Assembly: GCF_029023725.1 (NCBI RefSeq)
Contig: NZ_CP119075.1
Span: 3,777,501 to 3,841,500 of the forward strand
Source: Synoicihabitans lomoniglobus
GTDB lineage: Bacteria > Verrucomicrobiota > Verrucomicrobiia > Opitutales > Opitutaceae
DNA length: 64,000 bases
Direction: 5' to 3'
A model generated the notes under the pieces. The model ran no database searches. It saw only the letters and a list, made by a program, of their open reading frames with translations, and was not told the origin of the DNA. This document shows, one piece after another, positions 45,643-55,201 of the stretch. Positions within the stretch are counted from its first letter, which is position 1. Every line of letters starts with the position of its first letter. A program made the translations under genes and the position numbers.

Positions 45643-48600
45643 ATGCCAACCTCGCCAAAACCGTCCATAGACATTTGGCCAAAGCGTGCTTGTCTCGCTT
45701 TGTCGGGCTTGGTGGTGCTCGCGATGATCGTGCCGTTGCTCGGCTGGATCTTCGAAATCCCCAGCTTCATCGAGCTGCGGGCCTTCTCCGAGCCGATCAA
45801 GGCCAACACGGTGATCGCCACGCTGTTGATCGGCATCGCGCTCGTCGGCGTGGAGATGGGCAACCGGCGCATGGCCTGGTTCGGACTGGTCCCGACCATC
45901 ATCGGAGCTCTCACGTTTCTGCAGGACGCCACCGGCCAGAGCTTCAGCATCGACGAACTGCTGTTCACTTACTTCATCAGCGACGCCAGCCCCGCCCCCG
46001 GTCGGATGACCGAGCCGATCTCCATCAGCTTGATGCTATCGGGCCTGGTGGTGACATCTCTGGTCGTCCCCCGCATCCGTCAGCGTCACACGTTGGTGAT
46101 CGCGTTGGTGGCATCGGCGGTCATCTCGCTGGGAGCGGCGACCTTGATGGGCTACGCCCTCGATCTCAATGCGGTGTATTTGTGGGGTTTCGATACCGCG
46201 ACCTCCCCGCTCGCGGCCATCGCGTTGTCATTGACCGGTATCGCCATTCTCGCCCGGGCCTGGCGCGAACATACGCTGACCGATTCGGGGGCGCCCACGT
46301 GGCTGCCACTGCCGGTTGTGGTGGGTTCGGCCACCTTGACGCTGATACTTTACCTCGGTTTGCAGGAGCAGGAAATCGTCCGCTTGCACGAGGCCACCCG
46401 TCGCAGTGCGTCCAATTTGATCTCCGCGCTGCAGACCAAGATCCGGTCACAAAGTGATGAACTGTGGCGGTTCGACCGGGATTGGTCCGACCCCAACAAA
46501 ACGGCTGTCGTGCGCGGGATCGAAGCCGAGACCTCTCTCAACGTAAATCCGAGCGGACAGGTTTACTCCCTGGTGAGCCCGGGCGAAAACCGGGTGACAT
46601 TGGAGGTTTACCCGAGTGTCGGCAACGAGTTCATGACCGGCTTCGATCATGGCAAAGATCCGGTCCGCATGGCTGCCATGCAGCGCGCCCTGCTCCCGCC
46701 CCGGGGGCCGGCCGTCAGCGGTTCGATCGACATTCCTCAAGCCGGTCTCGGCTACGCCATTTACGTGCCGCTGGAGCGCAACAACGAGCTGTGGGGGTTT
46801 CTGGCCGGCGAGTTTTTATATGATCGATTGATCGGCCAGATCATCAACGAGGACGAAAGTCTGCGTTCCGATTATCTCACCCGGGTGAGCATCACCGAGG
46901 TGCCCATTTTCGACAACACCGGCATCCTCGGTCCACTCGACGACATCGTGCAGGAACGCGGCGGCATCGATTTCACGCAGGATATCTACGATCGGCGCAT
47001 CCGCTTCAGCCTTGTGCGCACCGCCGAGGCTTTTCAACGCGATCGGCGCAATCTCCCCGAACTGGCGTTTGCTTCCGGTCTGATCGTTACCCTCCTGCTC
47101 GGCGTCAGCGTCCACCTTGCCCGCACCGCCAACACGTTGCTGCGATCTGCCGAAATTTCGAATACCCGACTCGTCGCGGAGAACGAGGAACGACGCCGGG
47201 TCGAGGCCATGTTGAAAGTGTCGGACGAACGCCTGCGTCTCGCCCTCGATTCGACCCAGATCGGCATCTTCGAATGGAGCCTGCCGTCCAATCAGATGTA
47301 TTACAGCCCGGGCCTCTGGAACATGCTCGACTACGCTCCCGGCGAAATCGCCAACACCCCGGAAGCTTGGACGGCCCTGATCCACGAAGACGATCTCCCG
47401 GGCTATCGCAGCGCCGTCGAACGTCAGCTTTCCGGCGACGAAACCTTCATCTCTCCTGAATACCGTCTGCGCACCGGCAAAGGAGAATGGCGCTGGATCT
47501 ACGCCCGCGCCAAGACCGTCGCCCGCGCTCCCAGTGGCGCTCCGCAGCGGATCATCGGCACCCTGCAGGACATCAACGAACGCAAAGCGGCCGAAGCCGC
47601 CCTGCGCGAATCCCAGGCCGCCGCGCGCAAGCTGTCGCTCGTGGCCGCGCGGACGGACAATTTGGTGATGATCAGCGCCCCCAACGGCACGATTGAGTGG
47701 GTCAACGAGAGCTTCACTCGCGTCATGGAATACGATCTCGCGGAGATTCGCGGTCGCACGCCCGACACGTTCCTTTCCGGTCCCGACACCCACCCGCGCA
47801 CCTTGCGTCGCATCCGGGCGGCTCTCGCCAAGGGCGTCGGCGTGACCACCGACCTCGTCAACTACTCCAAATCCGGACGCAAGTTCCATGTGCATCTCGA
47901 GGTCCAACCGGTCCGCAACGAACATGGCCAGTTGGAGACGTTCATTGCGATTCTCGCCGATATCACCACCCGCGTGGAAACCGAGACCGCCCTGCGGCGC
48001 GCCAAGGCCGACGCCGACAACGCCTCCCGCGCCAAGAGTGAATTTCTCGCCTCCATGTCGCATGAAATCCGCACGCCCATGAACGGCGTCATCGGCATGA
48101 CGAGTCTGTTGATGGACACCCGTCTCGACCCCGAACAACGCGACTTCGTGAACACGATTCGCACGTCGGGTGAGGCACTCCTCACCATCATCAACGACAT
48201 TCTGGACTTCTCCAAAATCGAGTCGGGCAAGATGGAGCTGGAGCATCTGCCGTTTGATCTTCCGACCACCATTGAGGAAGCGCTCGACCTGTTCGCCATG
48301 CAGGCATCCGGCAAACACCTCGATCTCGCCTACCACGTCGCCGACGACGTGCCCGCGTGGGTCATGGGCGACATCACGCGCCTGCGTCAGATTCTGGTCA
48401 ATCTCGTCAACAACGCGGTCAAATTCACGGCCTCCGGCAGCATCACCATCCTCGTGCGCCGGAAACTCATGCCCCTGCAAACCACCGACGATAACCAGGT
48501 TCTGCTCGAGTTTACCGTGCGCGATTCCGGCATCGGCATTCCGCAGGAACGCATCGACCGCCTCTTCAAGCCGTTCAGTCAAGTCGACTCCTCAACCACC

Positions 48601-49602
48601 CGCAAATTCGGCGGCACCGGGCTCGGACTCGCGATCTGTCATCGCCTCACCCAGCTCATGGGCGGCGGTATCCACGTGGAAAGCACGCTGGGCGAGGGCT
48701 CGCGTTTTATTTTCACCATGCGGACGGCCGCGGCCCATCCGCTCAATGCCGAGCCGCTGCCCCCCGTGCCAAAATCACTCGTGGCGGGCACCGTGCTCGG
48801 CGTGGAAGACAACGACGTCGGGCAGCGCCGTCTCCAATCGTTCTTCAAACAGTGGAAACTCGACTACGCGGGAGCCGACAACATCGCGTCCGCCCTCTCC
48901 CAGCTCCAGGCGGAGAAGCGTCCGTCGCTGGTGTTGCTCGACGACGACCTGCTGTCCCAACCCGGCGGCACCGAGTTGCTGACGCTTGTCGCGACTCACC
49001 AAATCCCTACCCTCCTCCTCCTGACTCCCGGGCGGGACAACACGTTCAAGACCCAAACCGACACGCGCCTGCTCACGCTCAAAAAGCCGCTCAAAACGAG
49101 CACCCTGCTGCGAGGCGTTCACTCCCTGTTCCGCAAACGCGGCGAAGCCGAAGAACCGGAAACCGAAGTGCCGAAGCGCAAGATTCTCGCCGAGGAGTTG
49201 CCGCTCGATGTGCTGCTCGTCGAGGACAACACCGTCAACCAGAAGGTCGCCCTCCGCTTCCTCGACCGCCTCGGCTATCGGGCCGATGCCGTCGGCAACG
49301 GTCTCGAAGCGGTGGCCGCCGTTGAATCGCGCCGCTTTGATCTCGTGCTGATGGATTTGCAGATGCCCGAAATGGACGGCTTCGAAGCTTCCCGCGAAAT
49401 TCGGCGTAAATTTCCCGCCGAGCATCAACCCAAGATCATTGCCCTCACCGCCAACGCCCTGCAGGGCGATCGCGAGGACTGCCTCGCGGCGGGTATGGAC
49501 GACTACATCACCAAGCCCGTCAAACTGCACGAGCTCAGCGAAGTAATCCGCCGCCAATTCGTGGCCAAAACCGAAGACCCCGTGCCGTTCTCCGGCACCT
49601 GA
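45643..49602 (+). CDS. membrane hybrid histidine kinase with two receivers
   Basis: A 1319-residue sensor kinase. Eight or so N-terminal membrane helices (about 12-235) form a MASE-like module, followed by an extracytoplasmic domain (about 250-470, possibly CHASE-like) and another helix. Two PAS/PAC units follow (about 525-650 and 665-785). HisKA is MSHEIRTPMNGVIGM (His near 807), and the HATPase has NLVNNAVKFT, RDSGIGIP and GTGLGLAI. Receiver 1 (VEDND, Asp near 1098 in LLDDD) and receiver 2 (VEDNTVNQK, Asp near 1238 in LVLMDLQMPEMDG, Lys in YITKPV) both keep acceptor residues. I chose the ATG at 45643. No response regulator is adjacent. Confidence 0.92.
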   Translation: MPTSPKPSIDIWPKRACLALSGLVVLAMIVPLLGWIFEIPSFIELRAFSEPIKANTVIATLLIGIALVGVEMGNRRMAWFGLVPTIIGALTFLQDATGQSFSIDELLFTYFISDASPAPGRMTEPISISLMLSGLVVTSLVVPRIRQRHTLVIALVASAVISLGAATLMGYALDLNAVYLWGFDTATSPLAAIALSLTGIAILARAWREHTLTDSGAPTWLPLPVVVGSATLTLILYLGLQEQEIVRLHEATRRSASNLISALQTKIRSQSDELWRFDRDWSDPNKTAVVRGIEAETSLNVNPSGQVYSLVSPGENRVTLEVYPSVGNEFMTGFDHGKDPVRMAAMQRALLPPRGPAVSGSIDIPQAGLGYAIYVPLERNNELWGFLAGEFLYDRLIGQIINEDESLRSDYLTRVSITEVPIFDNTGILGPLDDIVQERGGIDFTQDIYDRRIRFSLVRTAEAFQRDRRNLPELAFASGLIVTLLLGVSVHLARTANTLLRSAEISNTRLVAENEERRRVEAMLKVSDERLRLALDSTQIGIFEWSLPSNQMYYSPGLWNMLDYAPGEIANTPEAWTALIHEDDLPGYRSAVERQLSGDETFISPEYRLRTGKGEWRWIYARAKTVARAPSGAPQRIIGTLQDINERKAAEAALRESQAAARKLSLVAARTDNLVMISAPNGTIEWVNESFTRVMEYDLAEIRGRTPDTFLSGPDTHPRTLRRIRAALAKGVGVTTDLVNYSKSGRKFHVHLEVQPVRNEHGQLETFIAILADITTRVETETALRRAKADADNASRAKSEFLASMSHEIRTPMNGVIGMTSLLMDTRLDPEQRDFVNTIRTSGEALLTIINDILDFSKIESGKMELEHLPFDLPTTIEEALDLFAMQASGKHLDLAYHVADDVPAWVMGDITRLRQILVNLVNNAVKFTASGSITILVRRKLMPLQTTDDNQVLLEFTVRDSGIGIPQERIDRLFKPFSQVDSSTTRKFGGTGLGLAICHRLTQLMGGGIHVESTLGEGSRFIFTMRTAAAHPLNAEPLPPVPKSLVAGTVLGVEDNDVGQRRLQSFFKQWKLDYAGADNIASALSQLQAEKRPSLVLLDDDLLSQPGGTELLTLVATHQIPTLLLLTPGRDNTFKTQTDTRLLTLKKPLKTSTLLRGVHSLFRKRGEAEEPETEVPKRKILAEELPLDVLLVEDNTVNQKVALRFLDRLGYRADAVGNGLEAVAAVESRRFDLVLMDLQMPEMDGFEASREIRRKFPAEHQPKIIALTANALQGDREDCLAAGMDDYITKPVKLHELSEVIRRQFVAKTEDPVPFSGT

Positions 49603-49759
49603 TCCCGACGCCCCGTCGAGGTGCGTCCGAGGAGCGTTTGTCCGACACCTGATGGGAAAAACCACTGCGGTCCGGAGTCACTTTGGTTAACATTTATCTT
49701 TCCCCGCTGTCTGTTAAGCATAGCGTTTGACTCCCTGTTACCCCTTGGTCCCTTCCGAC

Positions 49760-50875
49760 ATGCGCCGACACGCCCAAAGCCCCTCCCTTGGAATGATCGC
49801 CGACGAAGCCGGCGTCTCTCGCGCCGCCGTTTCCATGGCTCTGCGCAACCACCCGCGCATCCCCGAATCCACCCGTCTGCGGATTCAAAAGATTGCCCGC
49901 AAGCTCGGCTGGAAACCCAATCCCCTGCTCGCCGAGGCCATGAGTGCGATCCGGGCCGGGCAACCCAGTGCGGATCGTGTGACGTTGGCCTGGATCTCCA
50001 CCGATGACACCCGCGATGGTTGGCGCCACAGTCATTTCAATCTGCGCTGTTTTGCCGGTGCCCAGCAGCGCGCCGAAAACGCCGGCTACCGCCTCGACCA
50101 ATTCTGGCTGGGCGACGCCGATGGCAATGCCACCCGCCTCAGCGAGATTCTCTACACCCGCGGCATCGCCGGCATCATCGTGGGACCATTCCACGACCGG
50201 GGTCGCATCGCCATGCAATGGGACCGCTTCGCCGCCGCGACCTTCGCGCATACCTTGTTGTCGCCGCAACTGCACCGCGCCACCGACAACCAATTTGCCA
50301 GCGCCCGCGTATCCGTCGCTCGACTACACGCGGTGGGTTGCCGCCGGATCGGTCTCGCCCTGGCCGCTCGTCTCGACCACCGCGTCGCCGATCAATGGAC
50401 CGCCGGTTACCTGTTGGAAACCTTCGAGGAGGGACTCGCCCACCCCAAGCTCCTCCATCGGCCGCCCGATCTGGACGAAGCCGAGTTTATCCGCTGGTTC
50501 AAACGGGCCAAGCCCGACGCCATTGTGGGCACCGACAAAAGGATCATCGAATGGCTCGCCACCGCGGGAATCCGGGTGCCCGACGACGTCGCCTTCGCCG
50601 GGCTTGATCTCGCCGACGACAGCGGCGAGGTCGCGGGAATCTTTCAGGATGCCAGTGCCATCGGCGCATCCGTCATCGATCTCGTCGCGGGTCAATTGCT
50701 GCGACATGAACGCGGCCTGCCCGAGGTGCCCCGCACGGTGGTGATCGACGGTCGCTGGGTCGATGGCGCCACCCTGCCCGCGACAAAACCGGATCCCGAA
50801 TGGGTCGAGAAATCCGCCATGTTGCTGGCGACCGGCGGCACCGCTGCGGCGAACCTCCCCGCGCTCTACGATTGA
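49760..50875 (+). CDS. LacI-family transcriptional regulator
   Basis: A 371-residue regulator. The N-terminal helix-turn-helix is LGMIADEAGVSRAAVSMALRNHP, followed by the hinge helix LRIQKIARKLGW. The C-terminal periplasmic-binding-protein-like domain (LAWISTDDTRDG to VVIDGRWVDGAT) probably binds a sugar or related effector. I chose the ATG at 49760. Its stop overlaps the stop of the opposing sulfatase-like gene by 10 bases. TTAACA and TGTTAA half sites in the leader (49687-49717) could be an operator, but this is weak. Confidence 0.92.
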   Translation: MRRHAQSPSLGMIADEAGVSRAAVSMALRNHPRIPESTRLRIQKIARKLGWKPNPLLAEAMSAIRAGQPSADRVTLAWISTDDTRDGWRHSHFNLRCFAGAQQRAENAGYRLDQFWLGDADGNATRLSEILYTRGIAGIIVGPFHDRGRIAMQWDRFAAATFAHTLLSPQLHRATDNQFASARVSVARLHAVGCRRIGLALAARLDHRVADQWTAGYLLETFEEGLAHPKLLHRPPDLDEAEFIRWFKRAKPDAIVGTDKRIIEWLATAGIRVPDDVAFAGLDLADDSGEVAGIFQDASAIGASVIDLVAGQLLRHERGLPEVPRTVVIDGRWVDGATLPATKPDPEWVEKSAMLLATGGTAAANLPALYD

Positions 50876-52002
50876 GCGACCAGATTGGTCGTTTCTCCGG
50901 GATCCGCCGCCAGGTCAAACTCCAGCCACGCCCGGCCGTCGCCCGTGGTGACGACTTTGCGATCGGCGGAGCGCCATCCTGACCATATCCGATCGCATTG
51001 ATCCGGCAGGTTTACGACCGAAGGCATGGAAATGGGAGCCCGGTTCCGATCGCACCGCCAGACCTGACCATTGCTCCAAGCTCGCGTCATGGCCGGAAGA
51101 TCGAGGAGCGAAATCGGTTCGTTACTTGGTCCCCGCTCGACCCCGCGCACGATCAACGGCACCCGCACACTTTCTTCATGGGGCCAACCTTTGCGAAATC
51201 GTCCGTGCGCCCCATGCATGTCCCCGTGCACGGACGTCACCACAATTACGGTGTCATTTGCCAACCCCGCCACCAGTCGGCCGATCGCACGATCAGTTGC
51301 CTCAATGTGCGCATAGTATCCCGCCAACTCACTCCTCGCGCGCGCTGAGGCCGGCGCCGGCACATTGTCCGCCAACGTCACCTGTTCATACGGCGCGATG
51401 TCGTCCGCTGGCGCCGCGTAAGGCGGATGAGGCGCCTCCATGCTGACCACGGCAAACCACGGCGACGAAGCTCCCGCCAACCAATCGGCGGCTCTCTCGG
51501 CCAGCACATTACTTTGGTAGCCCGAGACCCGAATCGGGTCCGGCAATCTCGTGCCGTGCAACCAGGGGTCATTGAGCAAAAATCCACTTTCGAATCCCTC
51601 CCAAAAGGCGAACCCGCCACGGGACGCGTCCGGCACCCTGATCTTGGCGTGCGCCTCGCCCACCAACGGCGCATTCGGATCACGCGCCCCGAGATGCCAT
51701 TTGCCAAACCACGCCGTGTGGTAGCCACGCTCATTCAGATCGTGCGCGATCGTGCGCGTGCCGTCGGGCAACGGATCGAAGTAGTCGCGCACGCCATTTT
51801 CCGGCGAAGGCACTCCGGTCAACAAAGCTGCCCGGGCGAAGGGACCGAACGGATGCGGCGTGGTGGCTTGCCGATAATCACAGCCTGTCGCCGCCAGTCG
51901 ATCGAGCGTCGGCGTGCGGGCGTTGACATCACCCCCGCCGCCCCACGCCTGCCCGCGCCATTGGGTGGTGACGACCCACAAAATGTTGGGCGGTTTTGCC
52001 AT
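50866..52002 (-). CDS. sulfatase-fold protein lacking the catalytic residues
   Basis: A 378-residue cytoplasmic (no signal peptide) member of the alkaline-phosphatase/sulfatase fold. The overall path is clear: PPNILWVVTTQWRGQAWG, ARAALLTGVPSPENGVRDY, TAWFGKWHLG, FAVVSMEAPHPPY and GWPHEESVRVPLIVRG. However, the formylglycine motif C-x-P-S-R is replaced by GPFAR at residues 53-57 (no Cys or Ser nucleophile). The metal-ligand D(D/Q) position near 13 is Thr-Gln, and the usual SDHGD is SVHGD. It may be an inactive pseudoenzyme, or may use a different chemistry. It converges with the LacI-type regulator, which is a possible partner. Confidence 0.85.
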   Translation of the reverse strand: MAKPPNILWVVTTQWRGQAWGGGGDVNARTPTLDRLAATGCDYRQATTPHPFGPFARAALLTGVPSPENGVRDYFDPLPDGTRTIAHDLNERGYHTAWFGKWHLGARDPNAPLVGEAHAKIRVPDASRGGFAFWEGFESGFLLNDPWLHGTRLPDPIRVSGYQSNVLAERAADWLAGASSPWFAVVSMEAPHPPYAAPADDIAPYEQVTLADNVPAPASARARSELAGYYAHIEATDRAIGRLVAGLANDTVIVVTSVHGDMHGAHGRFRKGWPHEESVRVPLIVRGVERGPSNEPISLLDLPAMTRAWSNGQVWRCDRNRAPISMPSVVNLPDQCDRIWSGWRSADRKVVTTGDGRAWLEFDLAADPGETTNLVAQS

Positions 52003-52034
52003 GGTCCCGGAACGATCGCCCTGCGTTCTTCGCC

Positions 52035-53459
52035 CTAGCGCGGCCCCCGCATACCCTGACGCGGATTGGCCGCGCGCTCGCGCACGGCATTGAGCATGCC
52101 CTCGACGTTTTGACCGGTGACATTACCGGTCTGAATCGTGGCGGAAGGGGTGAACGTATCGATCATCACACACAGTTCCGAGTTCACCATGATACCCAAC
52201 AGCTCTCCGGTTTTGGACAGCACGAGATCACCGCGACTGGCCGTAAAGTCACCGACCAGACGCCGCACCAATCGCGAGTCCATGCTCACATAACCGGGTA
52301 GATCCGCGGCCAGCTTGAACGGCACTTCGCCGTAGCCTTCGCCGCCGTGGTTGATCAAAACCGCCTCGGGAAAGCGAAACGGATCCGAGGCGAGTTTGTA
52401 AACTTTCACCCCGAGGGCTTTGGCTTGGGAAGCCTCAATCGGAATGGCCACCACCCGGGGATCGCGACCGAGAAAAATGAGCTTCGTGGCCGCCGCCCGC
52501 ACGCTGTCCTTGCGCAACATCGCACGTAATTCGCGCCACTCCGAAGAAGGTTCCGCCAACTTGAACACGGTGTCTTCGATGTGCATGACCGCGTAAGTCT
52601 GCTGACCGTCGGTCACCAGAATCGTGCGCGCCTCGGCCTGGCGGGTCAGATCCGCCCCGAACAAACCGGCTTTGATCGCGGTGAAACTGGCCGGCACGCG
52701 ATTGATCAGAAACTCGCTGAACAACGTATTCGCATTGATGGGACGGTTCTCGCGAATTTCCGCCGTGATTTCGGCCGACTTTTCCGCCAACTGCCCCACG
52801 CCCTCGGCGAGCTGCACCGTGGTCTCCTGCACCTTGATCCGCTCTTCCCGTTCAACCTCCGCCTGGGCCCGGTAGGTCGCGGCGGTTTCGCGCAACAGCG
52901 TTTTCTCCTGCTCCGCCACGCGCACCGCGACGTTCAGGTTCTGGATCTCGGCTTGAGCGGTGGCTTTTTCCGCGGCCAGGCGCGCGACTTCCTCCGCTTG
53001 TTTCGCGGCGGCGGCTTCCCGCGCTTCGAGGTCGCGCTGGAGTTGCTCCACGCGGGCCCGCGACGCGGCGGCGTCATTGCTGGCACTCGTCACTTGGTCG
53101 CGTAATTGGGACGCGGCCTGCTGGGTTTGCACAAGCGTGGACGAGAGGTTCCGTTTCTCGGCGTCGAGTTGTGCGACCGAAGTCTGCAACTGATCGATCG
53201 AAGATTCGCGTTCCGCCAGCGCGGCGGCCTTGGCCTCGAGTTCGGCGGCGAGCGCCGCCTGTTCGGCCTGCTGATCTTCGAACGAAAGTTTCATCAATTC
53301 GACGATATCGTCGGCCGCCGTCGTCGCGCTTTCGTCGGTCTCGGACGGCGCGGCCGTGGCCTCGTTCGGACGTTCCGGCTCCGCCGTCTCCCACCGCGTG
53401 AGCGCGAGGAGGGTAAGCAACAAGAAGTCGCAGAGAATTAAAAGCAGCGTGCGATTCAT
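52035..53459 (-). CDS. membrane-anchored coiled-coil protein, putative B subunit of an ion-driven motor
   Basis: A 474-residue protein. One N-terminal membrane helix (about 4-22, RTLLLILCDFLLLTLLALT) contains Asp11 in its hydrophobic core, a feature of ExbD/TolR/MotB-type energising subunits. An acidic linker (about 23-55) follows, then a long Ala/Glu/Gln-rich coiled coil (about 60-235) and a C-terminal beta-rich domain (about 240-450). The DLVLSKTGELLGIMV segment in that domain resembles the last strands of trypsin-like folds without a catalytic Ser motif. It directly follows the polytopic protein gene. No known family was recognised; the motor-subunit idea is an inference from topology, the buried Asp and the neighbour. 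Confidence 0.55.
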   Translation of the reverse strand: MNRTLLLILCDFLLLTLLALTRWETAEPERPNEATAAPSETDESATTAADDIVELMKLSFEDQQAEQAALAAELEAKAAALAERESSIDQLQTSVAQLDAEKRNLSSTLVQTQQAASQLRDQVTSASNDAAASRARVEQLQRDLEAREAAAAKQAEEVARLAAEKATAQAEIQNLNVAVRVAEQEKTLLRETAATYRAQAEVEREERIKVQETTVQLAEGVGQLAEKSAEITAEIRENRPINANTLFSEFLINRVPASFTAIKAGLFGADLTRQAEARTILVTDGQQTYAVMHIEDTVFKLAEPSSEWRELRAMLRKDSVRAAATKLIFLGRDPRVVAIPIEASQAKALGVKVYKLASDPFRFPEAVLINHGGEGYGEVPFKLAADLPGYVSMDSRLVRRLVGDFTASRGDLVLSKTGELLGIMVNSELCVMIDTFTPSATIQTGNVTGQNVEGMLNAVRERAANPRQGMRGPR

Positions 53460-53472
53460 ACGCGCGGGTCGA

Positions 53473-55137
53473 TCAACGAGTCGACGGTTGCATGGCCGCC
53501 AGGGCTTCCTGCCCTTCGAGGATCAGTTTGCATTTGTAGGGCCGCACGTGGCGGATCTTCACCAGCGCCACACAGGTGATGCCAAACAAGTTGGAGGAGT
53601 AAGCGGCGAGCAGATTGGGATCGATCAGGCCGAGCACTTGAAACACGAGGGCCGTCGCCGTGCCGCCGATACCGACGTAGAGGCCGCCGTCGAAGAGGTT
53701 CTCCTCATTTTCCATCAGCTTGAGTTTTACCAGCGGCGACACGTCCCGACGGTTCACTTCGCCGATTTTCATCAAACAAATAAGATACATCGCGATTTGG
53801 AGCGCGGCGAAGAATCCAATGGTGAGCAGGGTGGAGGAATCCATGGCGGAGGTGGGTTTGGTAAGTTCTACGGAAGCGCCGTCGGTGATGTTGGCCAGCA
53901 CCGGTATGGCTAGGGAAAATTGAAACTCGGACGGCGGCGCCGCTTTGAGCAGAAACGGCTCGGTCGCGACGACGATGAGCGCCGCACTGAGAATCGCGAG
54001 CGCGCCGCTCGAGAGGTGAGGCAATGCGCCCCCGGCGGTGCGCGCCGCAAACAAACGATCAACGCCGCGAAAGACCAAAAACGCCCCGAGCAACATACCC
54101 AGATATTTGGCGCCGAGCAGCACGTGGGGATGGAGCAACCCAAACGCGGCCACCGCACCAAGGGTCGGGCCGGCCTCGCGACTTACCGGCACGTTGCGTG
54201 TGAGCAGTTGCTGCACCGCACCCCGTCCGTAGCCGAGCGCCAGTTGCAGATCCTCGAGTCCCTGTCGGCCGTATCGAATCAGGTAGGTCGCCACGGCATC
54301 GGCCGAATCCGAGGCGACGGCCGCGGCATAGATGATGGCAAGATCGTCCGGGGCGAGGCGGCTGAGATGGGCGTATTCTCCGACCGTCTTGGTGCTTTCC
54401 ACCAAGCGGGAAAACTCCGTGAACTGAATCCAATCGAGCCGTTTGCCGAGCGAGAGCAAATCGAGCAAGAACGGCTCGATCACCGTAAGGTCATTGGCGG
54501 CGACCGCCGTTTCCGCCAACTCACGCATCTCGCGCTGCAACGGGTCCGACAGGTGTTCCCCCTGGTAAAGCAATGCCGCCAGCAAAATCGTGGCGTCGAG
54601 GGCTTGTCCGCCCGGTCGCATGGCCGGAACGAACTGCTGCGTGCGATCGATTTGACGCAGGGCCAACAGCGCGCGCACCCCGGCCGAGCGGGTGTTGCCC
54701 AAAAACGACGCGAGCGAGGTGCGGGCTTCCCGGGTGACGAAAAAAGCCAGCACCGGCGTTGATTCCGTCCGACCGGTGTTTTCTGCGCGGTCAAAGAGCG
54801 GTTCGAGAAACGGATCCCACCCGCCCCACGGCACCAATGCGGGCTGACGTTCGGTTTCGCGCTGCAACGCCGCCGCGAGTTCCGGGGCACGCTGATCGCC
54901 CACCGCTTCGGCGGCTCGCCACAACAGCGAAGCGGGACCCAGTTTTTCGCGCGCCAATAAATCTTCGCCAATCGCGGCGACCGTGGGTGTGCGCCGACCC
55001 GCTTCCGCCAGCAAGGCCGTGGGCAACGCCAACAAATTGACCGGCAACATCCACGCCCCAAACGCCAGACCCACGCCTCCCAACACCATGGCAGCCGCCA
55101 TGATCAAACTGGAACGGTGGGATGGAACCTTGGTCAT
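53473..55137 (-). CDS. polytopic membrane protein, putative MotA/TolQ/ExbB-like A subunit
   Basis: About 554 residues from the ATG at 55137; an in-frame ATG at 55203 shares its CATG with the def start and would add a hydrophilic stretch. Layout: membrane helix 1 (about 11-35); a helical repeat-like extracytoplasmic domain (about 45-325); helices 2 and 3 (about 335-395); helix 4 (LTIGFFAALQIAMYLICLM); a short charged loop; then helices 5 (GLYVGIGGTATALVFQVLGL) and 6 (AAYSSNLFGITCVALV). The last pair resembles the pore helices of MotA/TolQ/ExbB proteins, and the downstream gene has an aspartate-bearing anchor. Family not otherwise recognised. Confidence 0.55.
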   Translation of the reverse strand: MTKVPSHRSSLIMAAAMVLGGVGLAFGAWMLPVNLLALPTALLAEAGRRTPTVAAIGEDLLAREKLGPASLLWRAAEAVGDQRAPELAAALQRETERQPALVPWGGWDPFLEPLFDRAENTGRTESTPVLAFFVTREARTSLASFLGNTRSAGVRALLALRQIDRTQQFVPAMRPGGQALDATILLAALLYQGEHLSDPLQREMRELAETAVAANDLTVIEPFLLDLLSLGKRLDWIQFTEFSRLVESTKTVGEYAHLSRLAPDDLAIIYAAAVASDSADAVATYLIRYGRQGLEDLQLALGYGRGAVQQLLTRNVPVSREAGPTLGAVAAFGLLHPHVLLGAKYLGMLLGAFLVFRGVDRLFAARTAGGALPHLSSGALAILSAALIVVATEPFLLKAAPPSEFQFSLAIPVLANITDGASVELTKPTSAMDSSTLLTIGFFAALQIAMYLICLMKIGEVNRRDVSPLVKLKLMENEENLFDGGLYVGIGGTATALVFQVLGLIDPNLLAAYSSNLFGITCVALVKIRHVRPYKCKLILEGQEALAAMQPSTR

Positions 55138-55201
55138 GTGGAGCGGACTATCGAGTTGCGGGAGCCGGGACGCAAACTCACCTTTGCCGACAAACAGACC
55201 C

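Noticed and set aside
46816-48582. 588-codon open frame antisense to the hybrid kinase
   Set aside because: Opposite PAS/HisKA coding sequence; no recognisable domains.
48780-49150. First receiver of the hybrid kinase considered degenerate
   Set aside because: The acidic pair, acceptor Asp, Thr and Lys are all present in VEDND, LLDDD, LLLT and LKKP, so it is likely functional.
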